Source: JAWWPG01 sp033850885 (GTDB lineage: Bacteria > Actinomycetota > Actinomycetes > Propionibacteriales > Nocardioidaceae). From it: a stretch of DNA of 64,000 bases. Positions 26,822 to 35,726 of this stretch are shown one piece after another (within the stretch, counting starts at the first letter, position 1; the number at the start of each line of letters is the position of its first letter). The stretch is from positions 93,285 to 157,284 of the forward strand of contig JAWWPG010000027.1 of NCBI GenBank assembly GCA_033850885.1, in the 5' to 3' direction. Both the position numbers and the translations under genes were made by a program. Below the pieces are notes generated by a model. That model worked only from the letters and a program-made list of their open reading frames with translations, ran no database searches and had not been told where the DNA came from.

Positions 26822-27349
26822 ATGGACTTCGTGCGGTACGCCGATTTCGCCGCCGGCCTGGTCAATGCGCCCATCGAGACCCACGAGGACCTGGCCGACT
26901 ACCTGGACAGCCGGCAGTGGCTGCTGCGCAAGGTCGGGGAACGTGACCTGGCCCCGCTCAAGCGCCTGCGGCGCGAGCTCCGGCCGATCTTCGAGGCCTC
27001 CGACCGTGGCGACGAGATGGAGGTCGTGGCGCTCGTCAACGCCCTCCTCGCCAAGCACCCCGTGACGCCGTACATCGCCGGCCATGACCACCAGAGCTGG
27101 CACCTGCACGTCGCCGAACGTGGCTCGAGCGTCGCGGCGCTGATCACCGCGGAGTGCGTCATGGGACTGGCCACGCTCGTCGTCGACTTCGGGCCGACCC
27201 GGCTCGGCGTCTGCTCCGCGGATAGGTGCGAACAGGTGTTCGTCGACACATCGCCGAACCAGTCGAGACGTTACTGCTCCGACCGGTGCTCCTCACGTGC
27301 CAACGTCGCCGCCTACCGTGCTCGCCGCAAGTCCGAGGCTGGCGTGTGA
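26822..27349 (+). CDS. CGNR-type zinc-finger regulator (ABATE domain)
   Basis: 175 aa. An N-terminal ABATE-like ligand domain (1-120) is followed by a C-terminal zinc finger with Cys131, Cys136, Cys152 and Cys156 (GVCSADRCEQVF, then RYCSDRCSSRANVAAYRARR). In the usual family the last Cys opens a Cys-Gly-Asn-Arg motif; here it reads CSSR, a natural variant that keeps the metal ligands. The basic helix after it is the likely DNA contact. Its stop overlaps the GTG start of xpb (GTGA, 27346-27349), so both are translated together from the leaderless promoter; it may regulate its own DNA-repair operon. Confidence 0.85.
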   Translation: MDFVRYADFAAGLVNAPIETHEDLADYLDSRQWLLRKVGERDLAPLKRLRRELRPIFEASDRGDEMEVVALVNALLAKHPVTPYIAGHDHQSWHLHVAERGSSVAALITAECVMGLATLVVDFGPTRLGVCSADRCEQVFVDTSPNQSRRYCSDRCSSRANVAAYRARRKSEAGV

Positions 27350-28986
27350 CGGAGGGACCGCTGATCGTCCAGTCGGACAAGACTCTTCTGCTCGAAGTCG
27401 ACCACCCCCAAGCTCGCGAGTGCCGGCGTGCGATAGCACCGTTCGCCGAGCTGGAGCGGTCTCCTGAGCACATCCACACCTACCGCCTGACGCCGCTCGG
27501 GCTGTGGAACGCGCGCGCCGCCGGCCATGACGCGGAGCAGGTCGTCAACGCGCTGCTGACGTACTCGCGCTATCCGGTGCCGCACACATTGCTGGTCGAC
27601 ATCGCCGACACCATGGACCGTTACGGCAGGTTGCGGCTCGACAAGCATCCGGTGCACGGTCTCGTCCTCACTGGAAGCGACCGTGCAGTCTTCGAGGAGG
27701 TGGTGCGGGGCAGGCGGATCGCCCCGATGCTCGGTGCCCGCATCGACGACGAGACCGTCGTGGTCCACGCGTCCGAGCGCGGCAACCTCAAACAGGCGCT
27801 GCTCAAGCTCGGCTGGCCCGCCGAGGACTTCGCGGGGTACGTCGACGGCGAGGCACATCCGATCGCACTGAAGGAGGAGGGCTGGAGTCTTCGGCCCTAC
27901 CAGGTCGAGGCCGCGGAGTCTGCCTGGCACGGCGGGTCGGGCGTCGTCGTGCTGCCGTGCGGCGCGGGAAAGACCCTCGTCGGTGTGGGAGTGATGGCCC
28001 GCGCCCAGTCGACGACCCTCATCCTGGTGACGAACACGGTCGCGGCACGGCAGTGGAAGGACGAGCTGCTCCGGCGCACGTCGCTCACCGCCGAGGAGAT
28101 CGGCGAGTACTCCGGCGCGGTGAAGGAGGTGCGGCCCGTCACCATTGCGACGTACCAAGTCATGACGACACGACGCAAGGGCGTCTACACCCACCTCGAG
28201 CTCTTCGACGCGCGGGACTGGGGCCTGGTGATCTACGACGAGGTGCACCTGCTGCCGGCGCCGATCTTCCGAATGACCGCGAACCTGCAGGCACGCCGTC
28301 GGATCGGTCTGACCGCAACCCTGATCCGTGAGGACGGCCGGGAGGGCGACGTCTTCTCACTGATCGGTCCCAAGCGCTACGACGCGCCGTGGAAGGACAT
28401 CGAGGCCCAGGGCTACATCGCCCCGGCGGAGTGCATCGAGGTGCGGGTATCTCTCAGCGACGGAGAGCGGATGGCTTATGCCACGGCCGAGGCCGAGGAC
28501 CGCTATCGACTCGCCGCGTCCTGTGACCACAAGGCCCGCGTGGTGGCCCAGCTTGTCGAACAGCATGCCAACGAGCCCACGCTCGTGATCGGGCAGTACC
28601 TCGACCAGCTCGACGAGCTGGCCGAGCAGCTCGACGCGCCGGTCATCAAGGGTGAGACGACGGTCAACGAGCGCGAGCGGCTGTACGCCGCGTTCCGCTC
28701 GGGTGAGATCGGGCTGCTGGTCGTGAGCAAGGTCGCCAACTTCTCGATCGACCTTCCGGAGGCATCGGTCGCCATCCAGGTGTCGGGCACGTTCGGTTCG
28801 CGGCAGGAGGAAGCGCAACGGCTCGGGCGGCTCCTCAGGCCGAAGGCCGACGGAAGGTCGGCACGCTTCTACACGGTCGTCACTCGCGACACGGTCGACG
28901 CCGACTTTGCCCAGCATCGCCAACGCTTCCTTGCGGAACAGGGTTATGGCTACACGATCGTCGACGCGGGCTCACTGACCCTCTGA
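27346..28986 (+). CDS. xpb: DNA repair helicase XPB (Ercc3-like)
   Basis: 546 aa from GTG 27346. SF2 3'-5' helicase. The N-terminal ~180 residues form the damage-recognition-like domain, then Walker A PCGAGKT (204-210), motif II DEVH (298-301), motif III GLTATLIRED (321-330, including the RED motif) and a second RecA domain with VIGQYLDQLDELAEQL, and motif VI QEEAQRLGRLLRP. Bacterial XPB unwinds DNA for repair; actinobacterial members work with a partner nuclease or helicase-associated protein, the latter encoded at 24774. Length is family-typical. GTG overlaps the CGNR stop. Confidence 0.93.
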   Translation: MTEGPLIVQSDKTLLLEVDHPQARECRRAIAPFAELERSPEHIHTYRLTPLGLWNARAAGHDAEQVVNALLTYSRYPVPHTLLVDIADTMDRYGRLRLDKHPVHGLVLTGSDRAVFEEVVRGRRIAPMLGARIDDETVVVHASERGNLKQALLKLGWPAEDFAGYVDGEAHPIALKEEGWSLRPYQVEAAESAWHGGSGVVVLPCGAGKTLVGVGVMARAQSTTLILVTNTVAARQWKDELLRRTSLTAEEIGEYSGAVKEVRPVTIATYQVMTTRRKGVYTHLELFDARDWGLVIYDEVHLLPAPIFRMTANLQARRRIGLTATLIREDGREGDVFSLIGPKRYDAPWKDIEAQGYIAPAECIEVRVSLSDGERMAYATAEAEDRYRLAASCDHKARVVAQLVEQHANEPTLVIGQYLDQLDELAEQLDAPVIKGETTVNERERLYAAFRSGEIGLLVVSKVANFSIDLPEASVAIQVSGTFGSRQEEAQRLGRLLRPKADGRSARFYTVVTRDTVDADFAQHRQRFLAEQGYGYTIVDAGSLTL

Positions 28987-29019
28987 CCGAGACCTCCCTC
29001 TGACGCCTACAATCCCGTC

Positions 29020-29760
29020 ATGGCGGCGACCGACCGACCTCTCGACCAGGCCACACTCGACCAGCTCTGGGACTTCGACGACCCCACCCGGTCCGAGCGA
29101 CGCTTCCACGAGGCGCTGCAGTCGAAGCCTGACAAAGCCCACCGCGAAGAGCTCCGTACGCAGGAAGCCCGCGCTCTCGGTCTCCAGGCCAGGTACGCCG
29201 AGGCGTTGCACCTTCTCGACGACGTCGAGGCGCTCACCCCGACCGTCGAGGCCCGCGTCCTGCTCGAACAAGGCAGGATCAGCAACTCGTCGGGGCGGTC
29301 CGCAGACGCGGTGCCACTCTTCGAGGAGGCGCTTCGCAAGGCGAAGGAAGCGGGTCACACCTTCCTGGCGGTCGATGCGCTGCACATGCTGGTCATCGCG
29401 GATCCCTCGAACGCGGCAGGCAGGACATCCGACGCATTCGCTCTCGTCGAGGCAAGTGACGATGATCGAACCAAGCGATGGGCGGTTTCCCTACACAACA
29501 ACCTGGGTTGGGCTCTGCATGACGAGGAGAGGTACGACGACGCCCTGGCCGAGTTCGATGCAGCGCACGCAGCCAGCGAGGCCTTCGGCACCTCGGAGCA
29601 GGAGTTCGTGGCCAGGTGGGCTGTCGCACGGTGCCTTCGGTCCCTCGGCCGATACGGAGAGGCGCTGAAGATTCAGGAGCGCCTCGCGGTCGAGGATCCA
29701 GAGGACGAGTACGTCGTCGAGGAGATCGAGGCTCTGCGCGCCGCTCTCGGTTCCAGTTGA
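29020..29760 (+). CDS. Tetratricopeptide-repeat protein
   Basis: 246 aa. At least four TPR-like helical pairs are visible, for example TQEARALGLQARYAEALHLLDD, LLEQGRISNSSGRSADAVPLFEEAL, SLHNNLGWALHDEERYDDALAEFDAA and ARWAVARCLRSLGRYGEALKIQERL. The first 45 residues are a short acidic N-terminal helix (LWDFDDPTRSERRF). There is no signal peptide, so it is a cytoplasmic scaffold or adaptor of unknown partner. It begins 33 nt after xpb on the same strand and may be co-transcribed. Confidence 0.8.
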   Translation: MAATDRPLDQATLDQLWDFDDPTRSERRFHEALQSKPDKAHREELRTQEARALGLQARYAEALHLLDDVEALTPTVEARVLLEQGRISNSSGRSADAVPLFEEALRKAKEAGHTFLAVDALHMLVIADPSNAAGRTSDAFALVEASDDDRTKRWAVSLHNNLGWALHDEERYDDALAEFDAAHAASEAFGTSEQEFVARWAVARCLRSLGRYGEALKIQERLAVEDPEDEYVVEEIEALRAALGSS

Positions 29761-29905
29761 TGTTGGCCTAAGGTCCTTGTACATAAGAATTGTGCCGATG
29801 GTTTGGCGTATGTGAACCACTCGGGGCGCGTGGTTAGTGGTGAAGCGCCGCACTCGGCGACGGTTCCCGGCGAAGATGCCGGTAAGCGAGGAAAGAGGAG
29901 CCGTC

Positions 29906-30262
29906 ATGCGCGGATTCCCCACACATTCGTTGAACTCTGCCAGCCGCATGGTTGGTGTGGTGGCGGCCACCGTATTGCTGGCTGCCGCTTGCGGCAGCTC
30001 GAACGGCTCGAGCAACTCGTCCGGCGCCGTGTGGTGGTCGAGCCACCCATAACAGCTCCGGCGCCGGTGCCACCACGGCGACCGTCGACACGCACAGTGG
30101 CCCGCTGCACGTACCTGACCAACTCGAAGGGGCTCTCCCTGTACATGTTCGCCTCCGACACCGCTGGAAAGTCCAGCTGCAGTGGACCGTGCGTCACCTA
30201 CTGGCCGCCCGTGACTGCCACGGGCAAGGCCACCGCCGGGCGGTGGCCGCTACTGACCAACC
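29906..30262 (+). pseudogene. Broken lipoprotein gene (PF03640/COG4315-type secreted repeat)
   Basis: ATG 29906 (GAGGAG 5 nt upstream) starts MRGFPTHS, a hydrophobic stretch and a lipobox-like LLAAAC (Cys29) plus a Ser/Asn-rich linker, then hits TAA at 30052. Family-like sequence continues in other frames: THNSSGAGATTATVDTHSGPL in the third frame, then TYLTNSKGLSLYMFASDTAGKSSCSG and CVTYWPPVTATGKATAG in the first. Two +1 shifts near 30040 and 30100 are thus needed. After about 30240 the similarity stops and the convergent DUF1501 gene ends at 30273, so the second half of the repeat is missing. A decayed, truncated lipoprotein. Confidence 0.7.
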
Positions 30263-30272
30263 GTGCCACGGA

Positions 30273-31547
30273 TCAGGCGCGCCTCATCATCCCCAACCGC
30301 TGGGGCCTGAAGCCCGGGAAGAGCCTGGCGAGACTGACGGACCCGAAGCGGGCCTCGACAACCTCCCACAGCACCGAGCGGTAGTCCGTCGTGACCGCCA
30401 GATCACCGTCCACGAGGTGCCACGGGTCCAGGCCCGGCCAGCTGCCGTACACCCGGCCACCTCGGACCCCCCCGCCCATCACAAGCATCGCGTTGCCGTA
30501 GCCGTGGTCGAGGCCCGCGTCGCCGTTCTCGGCCACCCGCCGGCCGAACTCGCTGATCGTGACGAGGGTGACGAGCGAGCCCAGCGAGCCGAGGTCGGTG
30601 AAGAACGCGGCGAGCGACCGGGCCAGGTCGTCGGCCATCACCCGCATCTCCCCGTCGTCGAGAGTGCCCACGTCGGTGTGCATGTCCCAGGACGAGTGAT
30701 CGACGCTGATCACCTCGGCACCGACGTCGGCCTTGACCAACCGTGCCGACTGGGCCATTGCCCGGCCGAGGTCGGACTTCGGGTAGCGGGCGCCGTGCTC
30801 GGGTCGACGCGGGGTCTGGACGACCGGGCGCCACCGAGCCGCGGCCTGCATGCCATCGCGGGCTGCCCGTCCGAGCGGCCCCGGCGCGTGCCCCCAGGTC
30901 ACGTCCAGAGCTGCCTTGCGCTGCGAAATGGCGCCTGCCGGGCCGGTGATCCGGATGTTCTCGATATCCATCGCTGCCAGCGCCGGCTGTCGACCATGGA
31001 TCTCGTTCCCTGGCACCGCCCACCCAACCTGGACGGCGCCGAACAGGTACGCAGGCTCGGTCATCCCGACCATCCGGTTCAGCCAGCCAGCACGACGCGT
31101 CGAGCCTGGGTCGGCTTCTGCGACCTCCTCGGTCGCAGAGAGGTGCGAGCGGTTCGGCGCCGGAAGACCGACCGCTTGTACGGCGGCCATCCGGCCCGTC
31201 TTCCACAACGGCTCGAGTGCACCGAGCCCGGGGTGCAGCCCGAACATGCCGTCCGTCTGGAGCAGCTGTCGCGGCGCGACGGCGATGGTCGGCCGGGCCC
31301 TTGCGTAACCGTCGTCGCCGTACGGAACGACAAGTGACATGCCGTCGGCTCCGCCTCGCAGGTTGACGACGACGAGGACACTCTCCGCCTTCCCGCTCGC
31401 AGCGAAGGCGGTCTGCCCGAACGCGGTGCCGTGCATCGTCGCGAGGACGCCGCCCCCCGCCAGAACGCCTGCGCCCTTGAGAAACGTCCGGCGCGACCGC
31501 AGCGACTCCCGGTAGTCCTCACATCCGGCGTGCTGGGGCGTCTCCAT
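30273..31547 (-). CDS. DUF1501 secreted protein (Tat signal)
   Basis: 424 aa. N-terminal twin-arginine segment SRRTFLKGAGVLAGGG (residues 18 on) then a DUF1501 alkaline-phosphatase-like domain: VVVNLRGGADGMSLVVPYGD at the start, GLHPGLGALEPLWKTGRMAAVQAVG, TISEFGRRVAENGDAGLDHGYG (putative metal ligands) and GGGVRGGRVYGSWPGL. The family is exported, of unknown substrate, and almost always paired with a DUF1800 protein, as here (21-bp gap after the DUF1800 stop). Its C-terminus is complete and not fused to the broken lipoprotein that it converges upon. Confidence 0.88.
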   Translation of the reverse strand: METPQHAGCEDYRESLRSRRTFLKGAGVLAGGGVLATMHGTAFGQTAFAASGKAESVLVVVNLRGGADGMSLVVPYGDDGYARARPTIAVAPRQLLQTDGMFGLHPGLGALEPLWKTGRMAAVQAVGLPAPNRSHLSATEEVAEADPGSTRRAGWLNRMVGMTEPAYLFGAVQVGWAVPGNEIHGRQPALAAMDIENIRITGPAGAISQRKAALDVTWGHAPGPLGRAARDGMQAAARWRPVVQTPRRPEHGARYPKSDLGRAMAQSARLVKADVGAEVISVDHSSWDMHTDVGTLDDGEMRVMADDLARSLAAFFTDLGSLGSLVTLVTISEFGRRVAENGDAGLDHGYGNAMLVMGGGVRGGRVYGSWPGLDPWHLVDGDLAVTTDYRSVLWEVVEARFGSVSLARLFPGFRPQRLGMMRRA

Positions 31548-31568
31548 GCGGACTCGTCTCTCCTCGCC

Positions 31569-33179
31569 TCAGCGACTGAGGTGCTCGGGGGTGTCGAGAA
31601 TCGTCACCGCGAGGCGCGGGAACCTGTGGGTGACAAGTGGGTGTGTCGGGTGGATCATCTCTCGCGGCCCGATCTCGGTGGCCACGCAAGCGGCGCGCAG
31701 CATCGTCGGTGTACACGGCAGGAACAGCATGCGACGTACGACGCGGTCGACGACGTTGTCGAACGTCGTGGGAAGACTCGGCATCCAGTCCATCGGTGGC
31801 GGGAGCGTCATGCCCTGCCGGGGGAAGGCGCCGCTCGCGGCGTCCCAGTGGGCCTGCATCGACCCCAGGATCCGGCCGGAGCCGGTCCAGGCAGCAGCCA
31901 CGTCGGGAAAGCCGCTCGGTTGAGGCCAGTCATAGACGACCTGGCCGATCGTCCTGCTCACGTTGACGATCTGGTTGGCGGCATCCTGGTCGTGATGTGG
32001 TCGGGCGACGACGGCACGCAGGGCGGTCAGGCTGGCAAGAGCGTCCTCGACGGGTGTGCGCACCTTACCCAGGACCGAGCGCTTGAACTCGGCCGACGCC
32101 ACCAAGGCACGCAGGACGGGGACGATGGCCGTGTCCGAGTCCAGGTACACCTGCGCTAGTGAGTCGACCAGGGCCGCCGAGGGTTCGTCGGACACGAAGC
32201 GCACCGCGAGCCTGTTGCAGATCCGTCGGGCGGTGGCAGGTCGATGTGCCAGGTACGAGAGGTAGCTCTCGAGCACGGTCCGACCGTCGCGGTGCCCGTT
32301 CGGCGACGAGAACCCCATCACCTTGACCCGGCCGACCCAGTGGTCCGCCGGCACGTACGAAGCGGCCCAGGTGTTGGCCATGTCCACGTGCGACCCGGTC
32401 AGGATCCTTGCGGAGTCGACCACCTGACTCTCCAGGTACCCCCCGTCGATCCCGACCGTGTGGCACTCGAGCAGCTCCCGGCCGAGGTTCTCGTTGACGG
32501 CGCCGGCCGTCGACTCCACGTTGTCGAGGTAGAGACCCATGGCGGGGTGCCGGATCGCGCTCCGAAGCAGGTCGTCGAAACGTCCCAGGGCATGTCGACG
32601 AACCGTCCTCTCGTACTCGACGCGGTACACCCATGCTTTGGGGCTCGGGGAGGCGACGTGGAGCAGGTTGGACCAGAAGCCGACCATCTGCTCTTGCACT
32701 TGACGCTTGGAGACGAGCCCGCGGAGCATGACCCACGACGCGAGGTCCTGCATCGCCTGGCAGCCGTCCATCCGACCCGACTTGTCCAGCTGCCATCTCT
32801 GTCGGGGCGCCAGGGCAAGGGACGGGAACCACGACCGGAGCTGCTCGGCGGAGGGGTCCGGGAGGTCGGCCGGCGAGAGCTGCCGGTCGAACCAGGCGTC
32901 GATGCCGCCGGCCGCCACGACGTCGGCAATTCGCTCGGCGCTCACTCCGGACGTGAACCGGCTCAGCACGTGTCGGGTGTGACCGTCCGGCAGGTCGACC
33001 GCATGCCGGTCGGGGACGAAGTGGCGACCCTCGACCCGAGGCGCGGTCTGGATCGGAGACTCGCGAGCCACACCTTGGGCCGCAGCGGCCGGATAGAGAG
33101 CTGCTGCACCGGCGACGGCGGATGCCGTCAGCGCCGAGCGGCGGGTGAAGCTCACGGAAGCTCTGGCGGGGGTGCGCAT
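31569..33179 (-). CDS. DUF1800 family protein
   Basis: 536 aa from ATG 33179; the frame runs 492 nt further upstream over hisE but lacks conservation there. Start MRTPARASVSFTRRSALTASAVAGAAALYP is a Tat/Sec-like export signal. Family blocks are visible: HVLSRFTSGVSAERIADVVAAGG, MVGFWSNLLHV, NENLGRELLECHTVG, VKVMGFSSPNGHRDG and RPATARRICNRLAVRFV. DUF1800 proteins are exported with DUF1501 partners in a two-gene operon; biochemical role is unknown. First gene of that operon; divergent from hisE over 286 bp. Confidence 0.87.
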   Translation of the reverse strand: MRTPARASVSFTRRSALTASAVAGAAALYPAAAAQGVARESPIQTAPRVEGRHFVPDRHAVDLPDGHTRHVLSRFTSGVSAERIADVVAAGGIDAWFDRQLSPADLPDPSAEQLRSWFPSLALAPRQRWQLDKSGRMDGCQAMQDLASWVMLRGLVSKRQVQEQMVGFWSNLLHVASPSPKAWVYRVEYERTVRRHALGRFDDLLRSAIRHPAMGLYLDNVESTAGAVNENLGRELLECHTVGIDGGYLESQVVDSARILTGSHVDMANTWAASYVPADHWVGRVKVMGFSSPNGHRDGRTVLESYLSYLAHRPATARRICNRLAVRFVSDEPSAALVDSLAQVYLDSDTAIVPVLRALVASAEFKRSVLGKVRTPVEDALASLTALRAVVARPHHDQDAANQIVNVSRTIGQVVYDWPQPSGFPDVAAAWTGSGRILGSMQAHWDAASGAFPRQGMTLPPPMDWMPSLPTTFDNVVDRVVRRMLFLPCTPTMLRAACVATEIGPREMIHPTHPLVTHRFPRLAVTILDTPEHLSR

Positions 33180-33451
33180 AGAGGGCCTCGCTGGCGTTTG
33201 GGGGGTGGGCGTGTCTGATGTCTGCGGTGGCTCGGGCCCTCCTTCGATGCCTGTTCTTCGGCCTCGTTCGAGACGGTCAGCGGCTGCTCCTCGACGGGGA
33301 TATCGGCGCCCAGCATCGGGGTCGTCCGCCGCAGCTCGACAACCCGGTGGTCGACAAGCACTCGGCAGGCTAGCAGGTTGGACGTGACGCGCAACACATG
33401 CGGAGCGGCTTCGTCGGGGCCACGCCTGCCCGGCGGCGGGTCTGCGCGGGC

Positions 33452-33457
33452 TACAGT
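33452..33457 (+). promoter_or_regulatory. hisE -10 element (near-leaderless)
   Basis: TACAGT ends 8 bp before the hisE ATG at 33466, so the transcript starts about 2-3 nt before the start codon. No clear -35 is seen, nor a Shine-Dalgarno. The remainder of the 33180-33465 gap holds no recognisable gene. Confidence 0.45.
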
Positions 33458-33465
33458 GGCGCGGC

Positions 33466-33729
33466 ATGAAGACATTTGAGGGGCTCTTCGCCGAGCTGTC
33501 GCGTAAGGCGCTCGAGCGTCCGGAGGGCTCACGGACGGTGGCCGAGCTCGACGCCGGCGCGCATGCGATCGGCAAGAAGCTCGTCGAGGAAGCCGCTGAG
33601 GCCTGGATGGCGGCCGTGCACGAGACCAGGGAACGGACGGCTGAGGAGATCAGCCAGCTGCTGTACCACACTCAGGTCCTGATGCTGGCCCGCGGGCTCG
33701 ACCTCGAGGATGTCTATGGCTATCTGTGA
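33466..33729 (+). CDS. hisE: Phosphoribosyl-ATP pyrophosphohydrolase
   Basis: 87 aa, the standard size of monofunctional actinobacterial HisE. Hydrolyses PR-ATP to PR-AMP, second step of histidine synthesis. The MazG-like helical motif EEAAEAWMAAVHETRERTAEEISQLLYH carries the metal-binding Glu/Asp set (EEAAE and EE...), and the C-terminal VLMLARGLDLEDVYGYL is typical. Start ATG 33466. hisG follows 18 nt after the stop on the same strand, so they form one unit converging with the larger his operon. Confidence 0.93.
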   Translation: MKTFEGLFAELSRKALERPEGSRTVAELDAGAHAIGKKLVEEAAEAWMAAVHETRERTAEEISQLLYHTQVLMLARGLDLEDVYGYL

Positions 33730-33747
33730 GGGACCTACCGGCGAGGC

Positions 33748-34602
33748 ATGGTCGTCGTGCTGAGGGTTGCCGTGCCCAACAAGGGCTCCCTGTCAGACGG
33801 TGCGATAGCGATACTCAAGGAAGCGGGGTACCGGCAACGCAAGGATGCCCACGACCTCGCCGTCGCTGACGACGAGAACGATGTTGAGTTCTTCTACCTT
33901 CGGCCGCGCGACATCGCCGTGTACGTCGGTGAGGGCACCCTCGACGTCGGCCTCACCGGCCAAGACCTGATGCTCGACTCGCGGGCGCCGGTCACCGAGC
34001 TGATGACCCTGGGTTTCGGTGAGTCGGCGTTCGAGTTCGCCGGCCCGGCAGGTCGTTTCAACTCCGTCGCCGACCTCGAAGGGGTGCGGGTGGCGACGGC
34101 GTACCCGGGGCTGGTCAAGGCGTACCTCAAGGCGCACGAGGTGCAGGCCAACGTCGTGCGGCTTGATGGAGCGGTCGAGACCGCGGTCCGGCTTGGTGTC
34201 GCCGATGCGATCGCCGACGTCGTCTCCACCGGCGCCACCCTGAGGCAGGCCGGCCTGGCGCGCTTCGGTGAGCCGTTGCTGAGGTCGGAAGCCGTGCTGG
34301 TCCGTCGTACCGGCGCCGACTCGCCAGCCGACCTCGACGTCTTCCTGCGACGCCTCCAGGGCGTGCTCGTGGCCAGGCGCTACGTGATGCTCGACTACGA
34401 CGTCCCGGACAGGTATGTCGACCAGGCGTGCGCGATCACCCCCGGTATCGAGTCGCCCACCGTGTCCCCTCTGCAGCGGGCGGGCTGGTTCGCGGTGCGC
34501 GCCATGGTGCCGCAGGGCGAGGCGCAGTCGCTGATGGACCGCCTGTACGACCTGGGCGCCCGCGGCATCCTGGTCACGACGATCCATGCCTGCCGGCTGT
34601 GA
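33748..34602 (+). CDS. hisG: ATP phosphoribosyltransferase (long, regulated form)
   Basis: 284 aa. Committed step of histidine synthesis: ATP + PRPP. The periplasmic-binding-like catalytic halves are visible (LRVAVPNKGSLSDGAI; VYVGEGTLDVGLTGQDL; the PRPP loop DAIADVVSTGATLRQAGL). The C-terminal ~75 residues (ITPGIESPTVSPLQRAGWFAVRAMV to GARGILVTTIHACRL) are the ACT-like domain of HisG-L that binds histidine for feedback inhibition. Start ATG 33748 (GTG codons follow nearby). The last 29 nt overlap the convergent hisI end, an unusual antiparallel overlap. Confidence 0.94.
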   Translation: MVVVLRVAVPNKGSLSDGAIAILKEAGYRQRKDAHDLAVADDENDVEFFYLRPRDIAVYVGEGTLDVGLTGQDLMLDSRAPVTELMTLGFGESAFEFAGPAGRFNSVADLEGVRVATAYPGLVKAYLKAHEVQANVVRLDGAVETAVRLGVADAIADVVSTGATLRQAGLARFGEPLLRSEAVLVRRTGADSPADLDVFLRRLQGVLVARRYVMLDYDVPDRYVDQACAITPGIESPTVSPLQRAGWFAVRAMVPQGEAQSLMDRLYDLGARGILVTTIHACRL

Positions 34603-34936
34603 GCGGGGCCTCGTCGAAACACGTCTCCGCGCCGGTGTGACAGGCCGGCCCGACCTGGTCGACGAGCAGCAGGATCGTGTCACCGTCACAGTCCAGCCGG
34701 ACCTCCCGAACACGCTGCAGGTGACCCGAGGTCGCTCCCTTGACCCAGTACTCCCGGCGGCTGCGGCTCCAGTACGTCGCCAGGCCGGTCTCGAGCGTCC
34801 TGCGGAGCGCCTCGGCATCCATCCAGGCGAGCATCAGCACCGCACGCGACATGAACTCCTGGACCACGACGGGCACCAGGCCGTCCGCGTTCGGCGACAA
34901 CCGGTCACGCCATCCCAGGCCAGGGTCCGAGGTCAT
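34574..34936 (-). CDS. hisI: Phosphoribosyl-AMP cyclohydrolase
   Basis: 120 aa, monofunctional. Opens the adenine ring of PR-AMP. The signature YWSRSRREYWVKGATSGHLQRV, the DCDGDTILLLVDQ metal-binding block (Asp residues) and the zinc ligands in GPACHTGAETCF (two Cys) are all present. The last gene of the minus-strand his operon, 28 nt after hisF. Its 3' end overlaps the hisG 3' end by 29 bp, so the two converging transcripts are complementary there. Confidence 0.92.
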   Translation of the reverse strand: MTSDPGLGWRDRLSPNADGLVPVVVQEFMSRAVLMLAWMDAEALRRTLETGLATYWSRSRREYWVKGATSGHLQRVREVRLDCDGDTILLLVDQVGPACHTGAETCFDEAPLTAGRHGSS

Positions 34937-34964
34937 ACCGTCATTGTTGTCGAGCCCGGGCGAG

Positions 34965-35726
34965 TCAGCGGACCGGGTGGCCCGCCGCGGACAGCGCGGC
35001 CTTGACCTCCGCCACGCTTACCGTGCCGAAGTGGAAGACGCTTGCTGCGAGGACGGCGTCCGCCCCGGCCGCGATCGCCGGAGGGAAGTCCGCCGCGGAC
35101 CCGGCGCCTCCGCTGGCGATGACCGGAACGTCGACGGCGTCCCGCACCCGGCGGATGAGCTCGAGGTCGTACCCCGCCTGCGTTCCATCGGCGTCCATGG
35201 CGTTGAGCAGGATCTCACCTGCACCGAGACCGGTCGCCCGCTTTGCCCACTCGACGGCATCGAGGCCCGTCTTCCGGTGGCCGCCGTGGGTTGTCAGCTC
35301 GAACCCGCTGGGGACGGCGGCCGACCTGAAGGCATCGACGCTGGACACCAGTACCTGCCTGCCGAACCTCGCCGCGATCTCCGCGATAGCCTCCGGTCGC
35401 TCGATCGCCCCCGTGTTGATCGCGACCTTGTCGGCACCGGCGCGGAGCAGCGCGTCCACGTCATGGACGCTGCGCACACCCCCTCCCACGGTGAGGGGGA
35501 TGAAGACCTGCCCGGCCGCCCGTCGTACGACATCCAGCATGATCGCCCGGCCCTGCAGGGATGCGCTCACATCGAGGAACGTGAGCTCGTCGACTCCTTC
35601 CGCGTCATAGCGGGCAGCGAGCTCGACCGGGTCGCCGGCATCGCTCAGGCTCCGGAAGTTGACCCCCTTGACGACGCGCCCCGCGTCGACATCCAGGCAG
35701 GCGATCACCCGGACAGCCAGCGTCAT
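34965..35726 (-). CDS. hisF: Imidazole glycerol phosphate synthase cyclase subunit
   Basis: 253 aa (beta/alpha)8 barrel. Uses ammonia from HisH to form IGP and AICAR. Catalytic Asp12 (RVIACLDVDAGRVVKG) and Asp131 (LVSSVDAF) are intact, as are the phosphate-binding loops IPLTVGGGVRSVHD and VIASGGAGSAADF. Its ATG overlaps the priA stop by 4 nt (35723-35726); 28 nt separate its stop from hisI. Full family length. Confidence 0.95.
   Translation of the reverse strand: MTLAVRVIACLDVDAGRVVKGVNFRSLSDAGDPVELAARYDAEGVDELTFLDVSASLQGRAIMLDVVRRAAGQVFIPLTVGGGVRSVHDVDALLRAGADKVAINTGAIERPEAIAEIAARFGRQVLVSSVDAFRSAAVPSGFELTTHGGHRKTGLDAVEWAKRATGLGAGEILLNAMDADGTQAGYDLELIRRVRDAVDVPVIASGGAGSAADFPPAIAAGADAVLAASVFHFGTVSVAEVKAALSAAGHPVR

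Noticed and set aside
29952..31337. A 461-codon plus-strand ORF antisense to the DUF1501 gene
   Set aside because: High-GC antisense frames are often open. Only its first codons match the broken lipoprotein, and the rest has no recognisable domains.
31569..33671. A 700-codon version of the DUF1800 protein
   Set aside because: The extra N-terminal codons are antisense to hisE and its upstream region and lack the Tat-like signal that starts at 33179.
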